DNA of 29,563 bases. Source: Oligoflexaceae bacterium. GTDB taxonomy: Bacteria; Bdellovibrionota_B; Oligoflexia; Oligoflexales; Oligoflexaceae. The position numbers were made by a program, and so were the translations under genes. The stretch is taken from assembly GCA_947474445.1 (NCBI GenBank), contig CANJJY010000004.1, positions 1-29,563 on the forward strand. Direction: 5' to 3'. This document shows positions 17,042-24,948 of the stretch, piece after piece; the first letter of the stretch is position 1, and each line of letters opens with the position of its first letter. The notes under the pieces were generated by a model. It was not told the origin of the DNA. It ran no database searches and worked only from the letters and a program-made list of their open reading frames with translations.

Positions 17042-17066
17042 GATGGCCTCGGGAGAGGCCATCTTT
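17042..17066 (+). terminator. Terminator after the lipoprotein gene
   Basis: A perfect 9-bp stem GATGGCCTC/GAGGCCATC with a GGGA tetraloop (17042-17063) is followed by TTT. It lies 36 nt after the stop at 17005, between convergent genes. Confidence 0.65.
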
Positions 17067-17089
17067 GAGAAGCTGGGAAGGTCTCGGAC

Positions 17090-18364
17090 TTAAGGCCGCA
17101 ATCCATTCCAATTGGTTTCTTCGGCGTCTGGCAAAGCGTATTGATCCAACTCTTCGTTGATCTCATCCTTGTATTCGCGCATGGCCGCATTATCCTCTTT
17201 AATCTGCTGGCCTATGGCTCGGTCATCGTCACGCTGCTGACGTGCCTGCTGGCTCGCTTCGGTCTCTTTGCGCTGCTTTTCGCTCGCCTGCATTTCTTTG
17301 AGTTCTCGCTCAGCTTGCTCGGACGGCGTCTCGATCTGACTCTTAGCACTCTCATCATCTAATACTTTCTCGAGGAGTTGGAACTCATCGGCTTCGCCGC
17401 CTGGGTTTTCGGTATTGGCGACCGGGACATCGACTCGCCGCGCGGCTTGTTTGGACTTCTTTGAATGGCGCGCCGTGCTTTCTTCGTCGGTTCTTGAGCC
17501 ACTATCGAGGCGGTAGCTCGTCACGATCATAAAGCCGTCGGCTGGCATTCCAGCAGTGGGCTTGGCCTGAGGAATGAGGGCGTAGGCGCTGAGATCAAAG
17601 CTCTGCATCGCGGTCCCGAAACCGGCCTTGTAAAACTGATTTTGGATGGTTTTCGCTTGGTCCATGTCTGCGCTCGCGTTTGAGACTTGGAGACGGCGCA
17701 TCTGCACTTCTCCGAAAGCATGGGCGATGGCTGGCCCAAGGGTCGCTCGCAGGCCATAGCTGAGTTCGTTACTGAGAAGGAGATCACGGTAGGCTTCCTT
17801 CTGACGAGAACTGCCGCTCACATAGACGGCGCCATGCATCCAATCGAGGGGTGAATACTCCTGGACGAGAGCGAGGCTCGTCCGATTCTGCTTGAGCTGG
17901 CTATAGGATTCAGCAGGGCCATAGGCAGGTTCATACTGCAAAACCACGGATGTCTGAAGAGATTCAGTCTGCATGAGATACCAGCGCAGCCAATAGAGAG
18001 AGCCGAGAGGGCGGCTCTTAGCTTGGGGATCGGAAGACAAGGCATCGTCTGATAGAGGTTGGGACTCCTGATGACCGTGAAGGCTCAAGCCCAGCTCAAA
18101 GCGCATCGGCAATCGCACAGCCAGTCGCAAGCTGCGATCGATGCTACGCGAGGGAACCTTGACGGGATCCCGCGGATCGAGCGCATATCCTTGACCCTCG
18201 CGAAATCCTAGTCCGAGGTTAAAGTCCCCGGCTTTATGCATCTGAAGAAAAGGCCGCGCAAGATCACGATCGAGCGGTTCGATCTGAACCGGAGTCAGAT
18301 CAGCAGCCGAAGCGCGGGACACGAGGAGGAGTTGGAGCAGCAGCAAACCACAGATCAGCTTCAT
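17090..18364 (-). CDS. Exported protein: beta-barrel-like domain plus charged coiled coil
   Basis: About 424 residues from ATG 18364 (AAGGGA upstream); a longer start at 18451 would bury the signal peptide. The Sec signal is MKLICGLLLLQLLLVSRASA, cleaved near residue 20. Residues about 25-260 have alternating polar/apolar strands with aromatic ends (SLYWLRWYLMQTESLQTSVVLQ, GAVYVSGSSRQ), as in small outer-membrane barrels. Residues about 300-400 are Glu/Gln/Lys/Arg-rich coiled coil (ERELKEMQASEKQRKETEAS). A barrel with a long periplasmic or external coiled-coil tail is my inference; no family is recognised. Confidence 0.55.
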   Translation of the reverse strand: MKLICGLLLLQLLLVSRASAADLTPVQIEPLDRDLARPFLQMHKAGDFNLGLGFREGQGYALDPRDPVKVPSRSIDRSLRLAVRLPMRFELGLSLHGHQESQPLSDDALSSDPQAKSRPLGSLYWLRWYLMQTESLQTSVVLQYEPAYGPAESYSQLKQNRTSLALVQEYSPLDWMHGAVYVSGSSRQKEAYRDLLLSNELSYGLRATLGPAIAHAFGEVQMRRLQVSNASADMDQAKTIQNQFYKAGFGTAMQSFDLSAYALIPQAKPTAGMPADGFMIVTSYRLDSGSRTDEESTARHSKKSKQAARRVDVPVANTENPGGEADEFQLLEKVLDDESAKSQIETPSEQAERELKEMQASEKQRKETEASQQARQQRDDDRAIGQQIKEDNAAMREYKDEINEELDQYALPDAEETNWNGLRP

Positions 18365-18523
18365 GACGTTTGTCCCTTGAATAACTTTCCCCGACCACCG
18401 AGGGCAGGAAAGCTGGCAGGGGGAATTCTGCAAGGCGTATGCCCTGCACATCTCAATTCTTACCTAGTGAAATGAATGAAGAGTTGTAGAAACGTCGCCT
18501 GGGAAAGTGTCGCGTCAGCGCCT

Positions 18524-18533
18524 TTACATGTAA
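18524..18533. promoter_or_regulatory. Perfect palindrome TTACATGTAA upstream of cysK
   Basis: This 10-bp perfect palindrome sits in the 545-nt gap between the divergent 17090-18364 gene and cysK. It looks like a dimeric repressor or activator site, but no regulator is indicated. A short distance matters little at this length, and chance occurrence is possible. Confidence 0.25.
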
Positions 18534-18695
18534 GGGGTCTGTACAGGTGACAAGGCTTTGGTGAGGGAGTCCATTCTAATAAAATCAGTGGCTTTTGAAA
18601 GGGGCGTCCGATGGCAGAGGGCTTGCATTGTATAGAGTGTTGCAGACTCCTTTAAGGTGGGACGATGAGGGCTTTGGCACCCCGGTGCTAGAGAA

Positions 18696-18743
18696 CCAAG
18701 GTTTTGGGCTTTCCCAATGACTGTGTCTGGGCCAAAACCATGG
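18696..18743 (+). other. Stem-loop in the cysK leader region
   Basis: CCAAGGTTTTGG (18696-18707) pairs with CCAAAACCATGG (18732-18743) with one A-A mismatch, giving a 12-position stem and a 24-nt loop whose CCCA/TGGG could form an alternative inner hairpin. It lies about 165 nt before cysK. I do not recognise a known riboswitch; the remaining 18365-18909 sequence contains no credible gene. Confidence 0.35.
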
Positions 18744-18909
18744 GGCGCGCCTCCATCGACCCGCCAATATCTTCTTCACCACCACGGTGCAGCTTTTTCC
18801 CCTATTATCAGAATCGAATCTTGTCAGACTCCACTGGGTCGCGTTACTCATGAAAGATCTATGGGCGTGCTGTTCATGGAGCGGATCTTTCAGCATCTGA
18901 GGAGGCGAG

Positions 18910-19947
18910 ATGAATCAACGAGTCAACAAGCGTCTGGTCGATCTAATCGGTCATACCCCTCTTCTGCAAATTCCCTCTCTGAGCCGGCTCAGCGGTTCGA
19001 CGATCATGATCAAATGTGAGTTTATGAATCCGGGTGGTTCGATCAAAGATCGTGCGGCCTTTTCCATGGTGCAGGAAGCTTGGGAATCGGGGCTGCTCAA
19101 GGAAGGGATGACCATCGTCGAAGGCACCGCGGGAAACACCGGGATAGGTTTGGCGATTGCGGCCAAGGCTTTCGGCTGTCACATGCTGGTCGTTATGCCT
19201 CGCGGTCAGGCCGCAGAGAAAGAGCGGATGATTGAACTCCAAGGAGCCAGTCTGCAGCTTGTCGATCCTTGTCCCTTTAAAGATCCCAAACATTTCTATC
19301 ACACCGCGCGGCGGATTGCAGAAGCCGAACCCGATCGCTATTGGTGGGCCAACCAATTCGAGAATTTGGCTAATTTTCGCGCCCATCTCAACGGAACCGG
19401 TCCCGAAATTCACGCCCAGACCGGTGGCAAGCTCGATGCGATCGTCGCCGCCGCTGGAACAGGTGGCACCATTGCCGGCTGTTCAGTCGCCTTAAAGGCG
19501 AGGATTCCCGGGTTAAAGGCGGTCCTCGCCGATCCCCAGGGTTCGGGACTCTATGACTATGTTAAGCGGGGTGAATTCAAAGGCGAAGGCAGTTCGATGA
19601 CGGAAGGAATCGGCATCATGCGCCTCGTCGCGAACTTTGCCCAGGCTCAGATCGATGAGGCGCTGAAGATTTCCGACCGCGAACTCGTCACCGTGTCTCG
19701 CTATGTGCGCGATCACGATGGGCTGGTGCTCGGCAGCAGTTCGGCTCTGAACGTGGCGGCCGCTTTGCAGACAGCCATTCGCATGGGGCCTGGCAAGAGA
19801 GTGGTGACCTTTGCCTGCGATTTAGGAGAGCGCTCCTTTTCTAAACTCTATAATCCGAGTTACCTCGCCCAACAAGGGATCGACCCTTCGCTGCAAACGA
19901 TCGATCAGCTGCTGGAGAGCTATCGTGCGATGCCGCAAATATTTTAG
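18910..19947 (+). CDS. cysK: Cysteine synthase / O-acetylserine sulfhydrylase family, PLP-dependent
   Basis: 345 residues. The family makes L-cysteine from O-acetylserine and sulfide. PLP lysine Lys46 lies in NPGGSIKDRAAF; the substrate loop is EGTAGNTGIGLA (EGTSGNTGIGLA in E. coli CysK); the phosphate-binding loop is AAAGTGGTIAG. It is longer than E. coli CysK (about 320) and has the EGTAGNTGIGL form and a C-terminal helix (YNPSYLAQQGIDPSLQTIDQLLESY) seen in a longer class of cysteine synthases, so the exact acceptor may differ. A near-perfect AGGAGG precedes ATG 18910. It is monocistronic, ending 61 nt before the convergent regulator. Confidence 0.85.
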   Translation: MNQRVNKRLVDLIGHTPLLQIPSLSRLSGSTIMIKCEFMNPGGSIKDRAAFSMVQEAWESGLLKEGMTIVEGTAGNTGIGLAIAAKAFGCHMLVVMPRGQAAEKERMIELQGASLQLVDPCPFKDPKHFYHTARRIAEAEPDRYWWANQFENLANFRAHLNGTGPEIHAQTGGKLDAIVAAAGTGGTIAGCSVALKARIPGLKAVLADPQGSGLYDYVKRGEFKGEGSSMTEGIGIMRLVANFAQAQIDEALKISDRELVTVSRYVRDHDGLVLGSSSALNVAAALQTAIRMGPGKRVVTFACDLGERSFSKLYNPSYLAQQGIDPSLQTIDQLLESYRAMPQIF

Positions 19948-20008
19948 AGTCATTTAACTTAACAAAAGTTCGATAGATAAGGCTTTTTCCATTGTCTTGA
20001 AAATCACT

Positions 20009-21058
20009 TCATTGAAAGACTCGGCGCGTGACATGCGCGATCATTCGCTGGACAAATTCGTTAGCATTGATGACTTCTATTTTGATGTCGGGATGGGAGT
20101 TATGAAAGACGCGGAACACCTCATCAGCAAAACCTTGTCCGATCGATTCAACATTCTTGAAGTCCATTACAATACTTTTGAATTCATCAGCACCGGCTAA
20201 AATCTTTCGTGCTTCAGAACGGGAGGGGAAGTCTCCCTTTGGCATTTCAATCGTATAGGGTGATACGAGTCTTGGCGTTTTTAAATTGAAGTTAAAATCT
20301 TCAGTGTACATTTCAAAAACTTCTTTTGGCCTTCGCTCATCGGCGAGATCGAAGAGAAAGACAACTTCAGTGCCGCTTTTTGAGTGTGCTGGAGTAACAG
20401 TCCAATCGTCATCCTTACTTTTGTAACTGTATGTCAGTCCATTTGCAGTCAGTGAAAAGCGAGTGGCCATCCGTGATGAGAAAAATATGCCTTCACCTGC
20501 ATGGCGGGTGGGGTCAATCGTTCTTTTTCCTTTAGCGATTTCTGCGACAGCTTCGTAGTAGCTTGCAAGTTTGAAGTGATTTTTAGCGGTTTCAAATGCT
20601 CCAACGCCATCATCTCGAATCTTGATGCTGAGTTCGGACGCATTTATAGTTAAGATTATTTCGGCCTGCTTACTTTGCGAGTGATCGATGACATTGTTGA
20701 GAATTTCTGTTGTTGCATGACGCACCCGGGCTGTTAACCCTAGATTTGTTTTGCCTGCTATGAAGGGTGCGATCACCTGCTCATAAATCTCGTCTTCACC
20801 CACTTTTTGCAGCAGTTCATGGCTCAGCTTTTTTTCTAGGAATTGACCTTGCGAGGGATCCAGAAGAGTCTTATAGACCCGAGCTTTGCCGTAGCCTTCA
20901 GCGGTCAGCAGGCCAGTTTCAGTAAGGTGTTTCAAGTGGAGACGAACCGCTTCGCGCGAAATATTGAATTTCTCTTGAATGGCTCGACTTGGATTGGTGC
21001 CTGGCGTCTGTGAGACTGCGGCGAGGATGGCCGCTCTAATATGGTTAATTTGGCTCAT
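20009..21058 (-). CDS. Winged-helix / GHKL ATPase / STAS-like DUF4325 fusion
   Basis: 349 residues in three parts. Residues 1-65 form a winged helix (IQEKFNISREAVRLHLKHL as helix-turn-helix, TAEGYGKARVYKTL as wing). Residues about 100-238 form a GHKL-type ATP-binding domain with an N box around E118-N122-D125, G1 DDGVG (149-153), G2 RHAGEGI (185-191) and a SGTEVVF strand. Residues about 270-349 are DUF4325, a STAS-like domain (SRSEARKILAG, DFKNVESIGQGFADEVF). The set recalls anti-sigma kinase plus STAS partner (SpoIIAB/SpoIIAA) fused to a DNA-binding head. A one-protein transcription switch is my inference. AAGGAG overlaps an inverted copy of the TTTATGCCAAG motif, suggesting autoregulation. 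Confidence 0.8.
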   Translation of the reverse strand: MSQINHIRAAILAAVSQTPGTNPSRAIQEKFNISREAVRLHLKHLTETGLLTAEGYGKARVYKTLLDPSQGQFLEKKLSHELLQKVGEDEIYEQVIAPFIAGKTNLGLTARVRHATTEILNNVIDHSQSKQAEIILTINASELSIKIRDDGVGAFETAKNHFKLASYYEAVAEIAKGKRTIDPTRHAGEGIFFSSRMATRFSLTANGLTYSYKSKDDDWTVTPAHSKSGTEVVFLFDLADERRPKEVFEMYTEDFNFNLKTPRLVSPYTIEMPKGDFPSRSEARKILAGADEFKSIVMDFKNVESIGQGFADEVFRVFHNSHPDIKIEVINANEFVQRMIAHVTRRVFQ

Positions 21059-21066
21059 TCTGACTC

Positions 21067-21183
21067 CTTGGCATAAAGGCTCTCATACCTATTTTATGCC
21101 AAGTTCTGTATTTATGCCAATCCTCTAAGGTCAAAAAATACCCCTTTTCGACCATTTATGCCAAGTATAGGGTTTATGCCAAG
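21067..21183 (-). promoter_or_regulatory. Five-copy TTTATGCCAAG operator/promoter cluster
   Basis: The 11-bp motif occurs on the plus strand at 21093-21103, 21111-21120 (last base changed), 21155-21165 and 21173-21183, and inverted at 21067-21077. The plus copies form two pairs whose starts are 18 bp apart. Read on the minus strand (CTTGGCATAAA) each pair gives TTGGCA, an 18-bp spacer, then TAAAAT (proximal, -10 at 21096-21091) or TAAATG (distal), so motif and promoter coincide. The inverted copy overlaps the Shine-Dalgarno of the regulator gene. Confidence 0.65.
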
Positions 21184-21484
21184 TAGGGCTTGGTTGGGAT
21201 GGAGAAGGGGAAAAACGGACGGTTCGGACAGTGAAACTCTCCCCTGCGAAGTCCTATTTTAGGCAGCTACCTCTACCTGAGTTTTGAATAACCCTCGGCA
21301 ATGAGATTGCAAGAGGACCGACTTGCAGCGAAAGAGGTCCAGTGACCACAAGCCATCTGCGTATTTCCTATGAAAGTGAGCCCTGAAGGGGGCCCGTATC
21401 AATTGAGAAAATTGGTTTGGACAAAGACTGTGGCATCAGTGGAAGACTTTCAGAGGGTTTGGACTTTCAGAGGGTTTGAAGTGA
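21184..21484. other. Intergenic stretch with no supported gene
   Basis: No credible open frame is present. Visible structure is limited to GGACC/GGTCC arms around 21315-21343 and a 17-bp direct repeat (GACTTTCAGAGGGTTTG type) at about 21445-21478 that leads into the repeat array. Confidence 0.4.
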
Positions 21485-22014
21485 TTTGAGCGTCTCCGTG
21501 ACGAGCTGTTTGAGCGTCTCCGTGATTTGAGCGTCTCCGTGACGAGCTGTTTGAGCGTCTCCGTGACGAGCTGTAGAGCTGTGTAGAGCTGTGATTTGAG
21601 CGTCTCCGGATTTGTTGAGCGTCTCCGTGACGAGCTTTCCGTGACGTGTTTGAGCGTCTCCGTGACGAGCTTTCGAGCTTTCGAGCTTTCAAAAGAGACT
21701 GTCTCACAAAGACTGTCTGATTTGAGCGTCTCCGTGACGAGCTTTCAGCTCAGCTGTTGTTTGAGCGTCTCCGTTGAGCGTCTCCGTGACGAGCTTTCTG
21801 ACGAGCTTTCGAAGTACAATTGTTCCACAAAAGCTAATCTTCTGTGCGCCTGCGGCGCACCTCCGTGACGCGTTGAGCGTCTCCGTGACGAGCTTTACAG
21901 CTCTAATACTCTTAGTATGCTGATCTGTCTCCACAGCATCACAAGAAGAAGGCGTCGCCTAAAGAGACTGTCTCAAAAAGACTGTCTGATTTGAGTGTCT
22001 CCGTGACGAGCTTT
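21485..22014 (+). repeat. Repeat array 1: TTTGAGCGTCTCCGTGACGAGCTT units
   Basis: About nine full and at least four truncated copies of a 24-26 bp unit, for example at 21485, 21526, 21550, 21615, 21650, 21721, 21774, 21873 and 21990 (one base changed: GAGTGTC). Spacing is irregular, with unit pieces (TTTCGAGC, CCGTGACG) and unrelated segments in between, including a GTGCGCC/GGCGCAC hairpin at 21844-21860. The invariant core CGTC-TCCGT-GACG is a 4-bp stem with a 5-nt loop. Open frames through the array repeat the same peptide without a ribosome site, so I treat the region as non-coding. Confidence 0.85.
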
Positions 22015-22070
22015 ATACTTTTTGAGCCAGGCTGGAACGAAAGAGCACTTGCAGCCGGTCATAAAATAAA

Positions 22071-22110
22071 TTATAGATAGATCTATAAATTTTAATAGAT
22101 GGATCTATAA
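22071..22110. promoter_or_regulatory. Two palindromic operator-like sites before the ATPase gene
   Basis: TTATAGAT-AG-ATCTATAA (22071-22088) is a perfect 8-bp dyad. A second, ATAGAT-GG-ATCTAT, lies at 22095-22108 with centres 22 bp (about two helical turns) apart. They end 4 nt before the GTG start, so bound protein would cover the start site of transcription or translation. Confidence 0.5.
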
Positions 22111-22113
22111 AAA

Positions 22114-23277
22114 GTGCAATCATCAGTAATTATAAGAGATTTCGTAGGAGTCCTTGAAAAAAGGCTTCACGAAGAAAGAGTACTGATGCAGGTCTTGCTG
22201 GGCCCGCGGCAGGTCGGAAAGACTACCGGAGTCAAGCAGATCTTCGCTAAGTGGGCTGGGACTAAGATATACACTTCAGCAGATGAAGTTTTCGTCCCCG
22301 ATCTGACCTGGTTGCAGAGCCAATGGCAGACAGCACTTGCCTCTGGTCCCAAGACTCTCCTCATTATTGATGAAATCCAAAAGCTAAGCGACTGGGCATC
22401 CCAGATCAAATTTCTTTGGGATCGTACCGAAGAATCTCGGCGGCCAAAGCTAGTATTACTGGGTTCAAGTTCTCTAAGATTGCAACGCGGCTTGACTGAG
22501 AGCCTGGCTGGACGCGCCGAATGGATCCCGGTTTTTCATTGGAATTATTTGGAGAGTCAGGAGGCCTTTGGCTACTCACTCGATGAATACCTAAGCCTTG
22601 GAGGCTATCCCGGTGCGGACCTCTATCGGCACGATGCATCGCGCTGGATGAGTTTCATAAAAAATTCAGTGGTCGAAGCGGTCATTGGCTTCGATATCTT
22701 AAGCCAGGTGATCATAACCAAGCCGGCTTTATTTCGACAGGCCTTCATCATTCTTGCTTCGCATCCTGCCCAGGAGTTGAGTTTTAACAGTTTACTGGGC
22801 CAACTCCAGGACAAAGGCAATACCGATCTAGTAAAGAGCTATCTCGATATTCTATCGGGAGCGTTTCTTGTTCATCACATTCAAAAGTTCAGCGGAAAAA
22901 ACCTCGCCATGCGCACGTCAATTCCCAAAATCTTGATCCCGGCACCAGCTCTCATAAGCATGGCCGTAGGGATGGAGCAAGTAAAAGATCCAATCAAGCG
23001 CGGGCGCCTCTTTGAAAATGCTGTTGGTTGTGACCTTCTCAAAGTCTACCCGGATAGACTTTACTACTGGCGGGACGGGGATGATGAGGTTGATTTTGTC
23101 ATCAAAGACAATGATGGCCCGATCGGTATAGAAGTCAAATCGGGGCGACGTAAAACGTCAACGGCGCTCAAAAAGTTTAGGGAAAATTTTAAGGGCGTAC
23201 GCACCCTGATTGTGACGCCCGAAACTTATGAAAAATTCTGTAGTGATGTGCCTGGATTTTTGCGATCCGCTTTGTAG
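22114..23277 (+). CDS. AAA ATPase of the DUF4143 / AAA_14 family
   Basis: 387 residues. Walker A is GPRQVGKT (30-37), Walker B LLIIDE (82-87), with the sensor-like segment LGSSSLRLQRGLTESLAGR (about 116-134) typical of this family. The C-terminal DUF4143 part ends in a PD-(D/E)XK-like core: FENAVGCDLL, YYWRDGDDEVDFVI, then PIGIEVKSG. Members are widespread, mobile-looking, and of unknown function. The start is GTG 22114, because Walker A begins only 30 residues in and no other start fits; there is no Shine-Dalgarno, so initiation may be leaderless. It is bordered by repeat array 1 and a degraded open frame. Confidence 0.8.
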   Translation: MQSSVIIRDFVGVLEKRLHEERVLMQVLLGPRQVGKTTGVKQIFAKWAGTKIYTSADEVFVPDLTWLQSQWQTALASGPKTLLIIDEIQKLSDWASQIKFLWDRTEESRRPKLVLLGSSSLRLQRGLTESLAGRAEWIPVFHWNYLESQEAFGYSLDEYLSLGGYPGADLYRHDASRWMSFIKNSVVEAVIGFDILSQVIITKPALFRQAFIILASHPAQELSFNSLLGQLQDKGNTDLVKSYLDILSGAFLVHHIQKFSGKNLAMRTSIPKILIPAPALISMAVGMEQVKDPIKRGRLFENAVGCDLLKVYPDRLYYWRDGDDEVDFVIKDNDGPIGIEVKSGRRKTSTALKKFRENFKGVRTLIVTPETYEKFCSDVPGFLRSAL

Positions 23278-23336
23278 CCCTTTAGTTCAAAAGGATCTAG
23301 ATAGCTGTGTAAAAGCTGCATATAAAATGAAGGTAG

Positions 23337-23480
23337 GCCCTTCGGAGTAGAGGATCTTTTCGTTTCGGTGACGAACTTTCAAAGATAGCTGAGGCTGAGA
23401 TTTATAGTAGAAGTGGTGCAGTTGTAGATCCGACATTGGAATATCAGTTCCTTCGCCGATATTTTTCAAGTGACATTTGA
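23337..23480 (+). pseudogene. Possible remnant of a coding sequence (C-terminal 47 codons)
   Basis: Between an in-frame TAG (23334) and TGA (23478) the frame reads protein-like, ending FGDELSKIAEAEIYSRSGAV and then VVDPTLEYQFLRRYFSSDI, with no start codon. No family is recognised. The piece CGTTTCGGTGACGAACTTTC here resembles the array unit CGTCTCCGTGACGAGCTTTC at 16 or 17 of 20 positions, and both read R-x-x-DEL-S in this frame. It could be chance. 23481-23578 contains nothing else. Confidence 0.3.
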
Positions 23481-23578
23481 AACAAAAATAAAAGGCATGA
23501 ATCTCAAAGATTTTTGTCCTTGTCGGTTCGATAAGATGTCTCTTCCTATTTCAGAGCGAAGATCATAAAACGCTTTGC

Positions 23579-24268
23579 ATGGGACGAGCACGACAAGAAA
23601 TAATGCAGGAACAATCTCTTCATCACATCACCTGGCGGTGTCATGATCGGCAGTTCTATTTTGATTCGCCTGACATCAAAGTGGAAGTTTTGAAAATCAT
23701 AGCTCGTTATAAGAAGCGTTACAATATCAAGATATTTGACTATGTGTTGATGAGCAATCACGCTCATTTCCTCGTTTACGTTGACTCGCCTACCATCTTC
23801 TCAGACTTTATGCGGGCCGCAAATTCGGTGATCGCTAAGCTTATCAATAGGGTTCACAGAAAAACCAGCCAAGCCATAAGCGATCGCTATCGATCACCTG
23901 TCATCCAAGACGAGCAGTACCTTGTCAATACCATAGGCTACGTTTGGATGAATCCATTCAGGGCTAACATGATTGATATGAACATTCTTGAGGACTATCG
24001 ATTTAGCTCGCTCTATACGCGCTCGCGTGGAATCGAGGATCCTCTGCTCGATGATTATAGCCTGCTTGAAGAGCTTGTTGGATGCGACCCGACTGGAGGG
24101 GAAGGATCTCAGAAGTTTGTTCGAGATTATTTGAATCGACTCAAGTCGGAGTATGGTTCTTTCGATTTTACATCGGCGGTTTATGAACATCTTCATTCGG
24201 TGGGGGATGAAGGATTCATGAGGGGGCGGAAAAGTCGAAAGGCATGGCTTTCTGTGGGCCCTCCATAG
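23579..24268 (+). mobile_element. REP-associated tyrosine transposase (RAYT, Y1/HUH family)
   Basis: 229 residues of the Transposase_17/Y1_Tnp (IS200-like) fold. It starts LHHITWRCHDRQFYF; the metal-binding HUH motif is SNHAHFLV (His61, His63); the catalytic Tyr is expected at Tyr121 in YVWMNPFRANM, the RAYT form of the YxxxNPVRA motif. The family nicks and rejoins single-stranded DNA at hairpin-forming REP sequences and usually occurs as single-copy, domesticated genes beside REPs. ATG 23579 and ATG 23603 are both possible and neither has a clear Shine-Dalgarno. No terminal repeats characteristic of a complete IS were found. Arrays of a hairpin-forming repeat lie on both sides. Confidence 0.85.
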
Positions 24269-24308
24269 GGATGGAAAATTGAAAGCGGCCACGTTGGTCA
24301 CTCGATTT

Positions 24309-24786
24309 CTACTTTTCCTTTATAAGTTTATGGAAGATGCCTTCATCTAGCTCTAGTAGCTTAGAGACCTTTTTTTGATCAAGGCCCGCCGCAAGAAGTT
24401 TATTGATCACTTCGATCAATATTTCGTTTTTGCCGGCTTCTAGTAAGATTTTTTTGACTTCCTCCAGCCCCAGAGCTTGGCTGCGAGGCATAGATACGGG
24501 CCCAATAGTACAGGGCTCGCTGCCAGATGTTTTTCGTGTTGGCTACCTGAATCTCAACGTCGATCAAAGTCCCATCGATCAGTTCGACAAGAATATCGAG
24601 GATGATGCCTTTATCGCTGATCTCCTCTTTCGGAACATCGGGATTTATGACGCGCGCAATCTTTATGTGCTGTTCCGGTTTTAAGACTGCTTCGAGAAGA
24701 GCTGCTAAGGAGTCTTGAGACTCGGGCGAGGCGAAGAGCATTTTGAAAACAATATCGCTACTGGGTTTGAGCAAAGACAGTGGCAT
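24309..24786 (-). pseudogene. Rpn/PD-(D/E)XK nuclease family transposase, internally deleted and frameshifted
   Basis: The 5' part (ATG 24786, AGGAG upstream) encodes the Rpn N-terminus: KPSSDIVFKMLFASPESQDSL, ILDILVELIDGTLIDVEIQV and RALYYWARIYASQ, the nuclease core. At about 24490 the frame breaks, and a different frame continues with the family's C-terminus (LEEVKKILLEAGKNEILIEV, then KKVSKLLELDEGIFHKLIKEK) to a stop at 24309. The family usually has about 300 residues, so about 150 residues between core and C-terminus are missing. These proteins act as recombination-promoting nucleases (RpnA-like). This copy is unlikely to be functional. Confidence 0.75.
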
Positions 24787-24803
24787 ATGAGCTCCTGGCT
24801 GTA

Positions 24804-24878
24804 AGCAGGTTGAGCTCATCATGGGGGATTAGACATCGGTTTATTTACAGTGACATCTCTCGGGGCTTTCAGATGTCT
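24804..24878. repeat. 75-bp segment duplicated at 25708-25782 (copy A), with conserved hairpin
   Basis: This segment, just upstream of the Rpn-type gene, matches 25708-25782 at 68 of 75 positions by my alignment. Both copies carry GACATCT/AGATGTC with an identical 12-nt loop (24852-24877 here). It may mark the end or promoter of an element that was copied. The surrounding 24787-24948 has no gene. Confidence 0.65.
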
Positions 24879-24948
24879 GGTTTGGAAAGCGTCTTCGTTA
24901 CCTTTCTTTGATGATGAGATTTGTCGCCTGTTCTCTAAAGAACTATCT

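Noticed and set aside
18585..18896. Minus-strand open frame in the cysK leader
   Set aside because: No recognisable protein features; composition is erratic (multiple His/Trp/Pro), and the region is better explained as a leader.
21450..21934. Open frames inside array 1 on both strands
   Set aside because: They only repeat one peptide (LRDELS/SVSVTSF), change phase at unit breaks and have no ribosome site.
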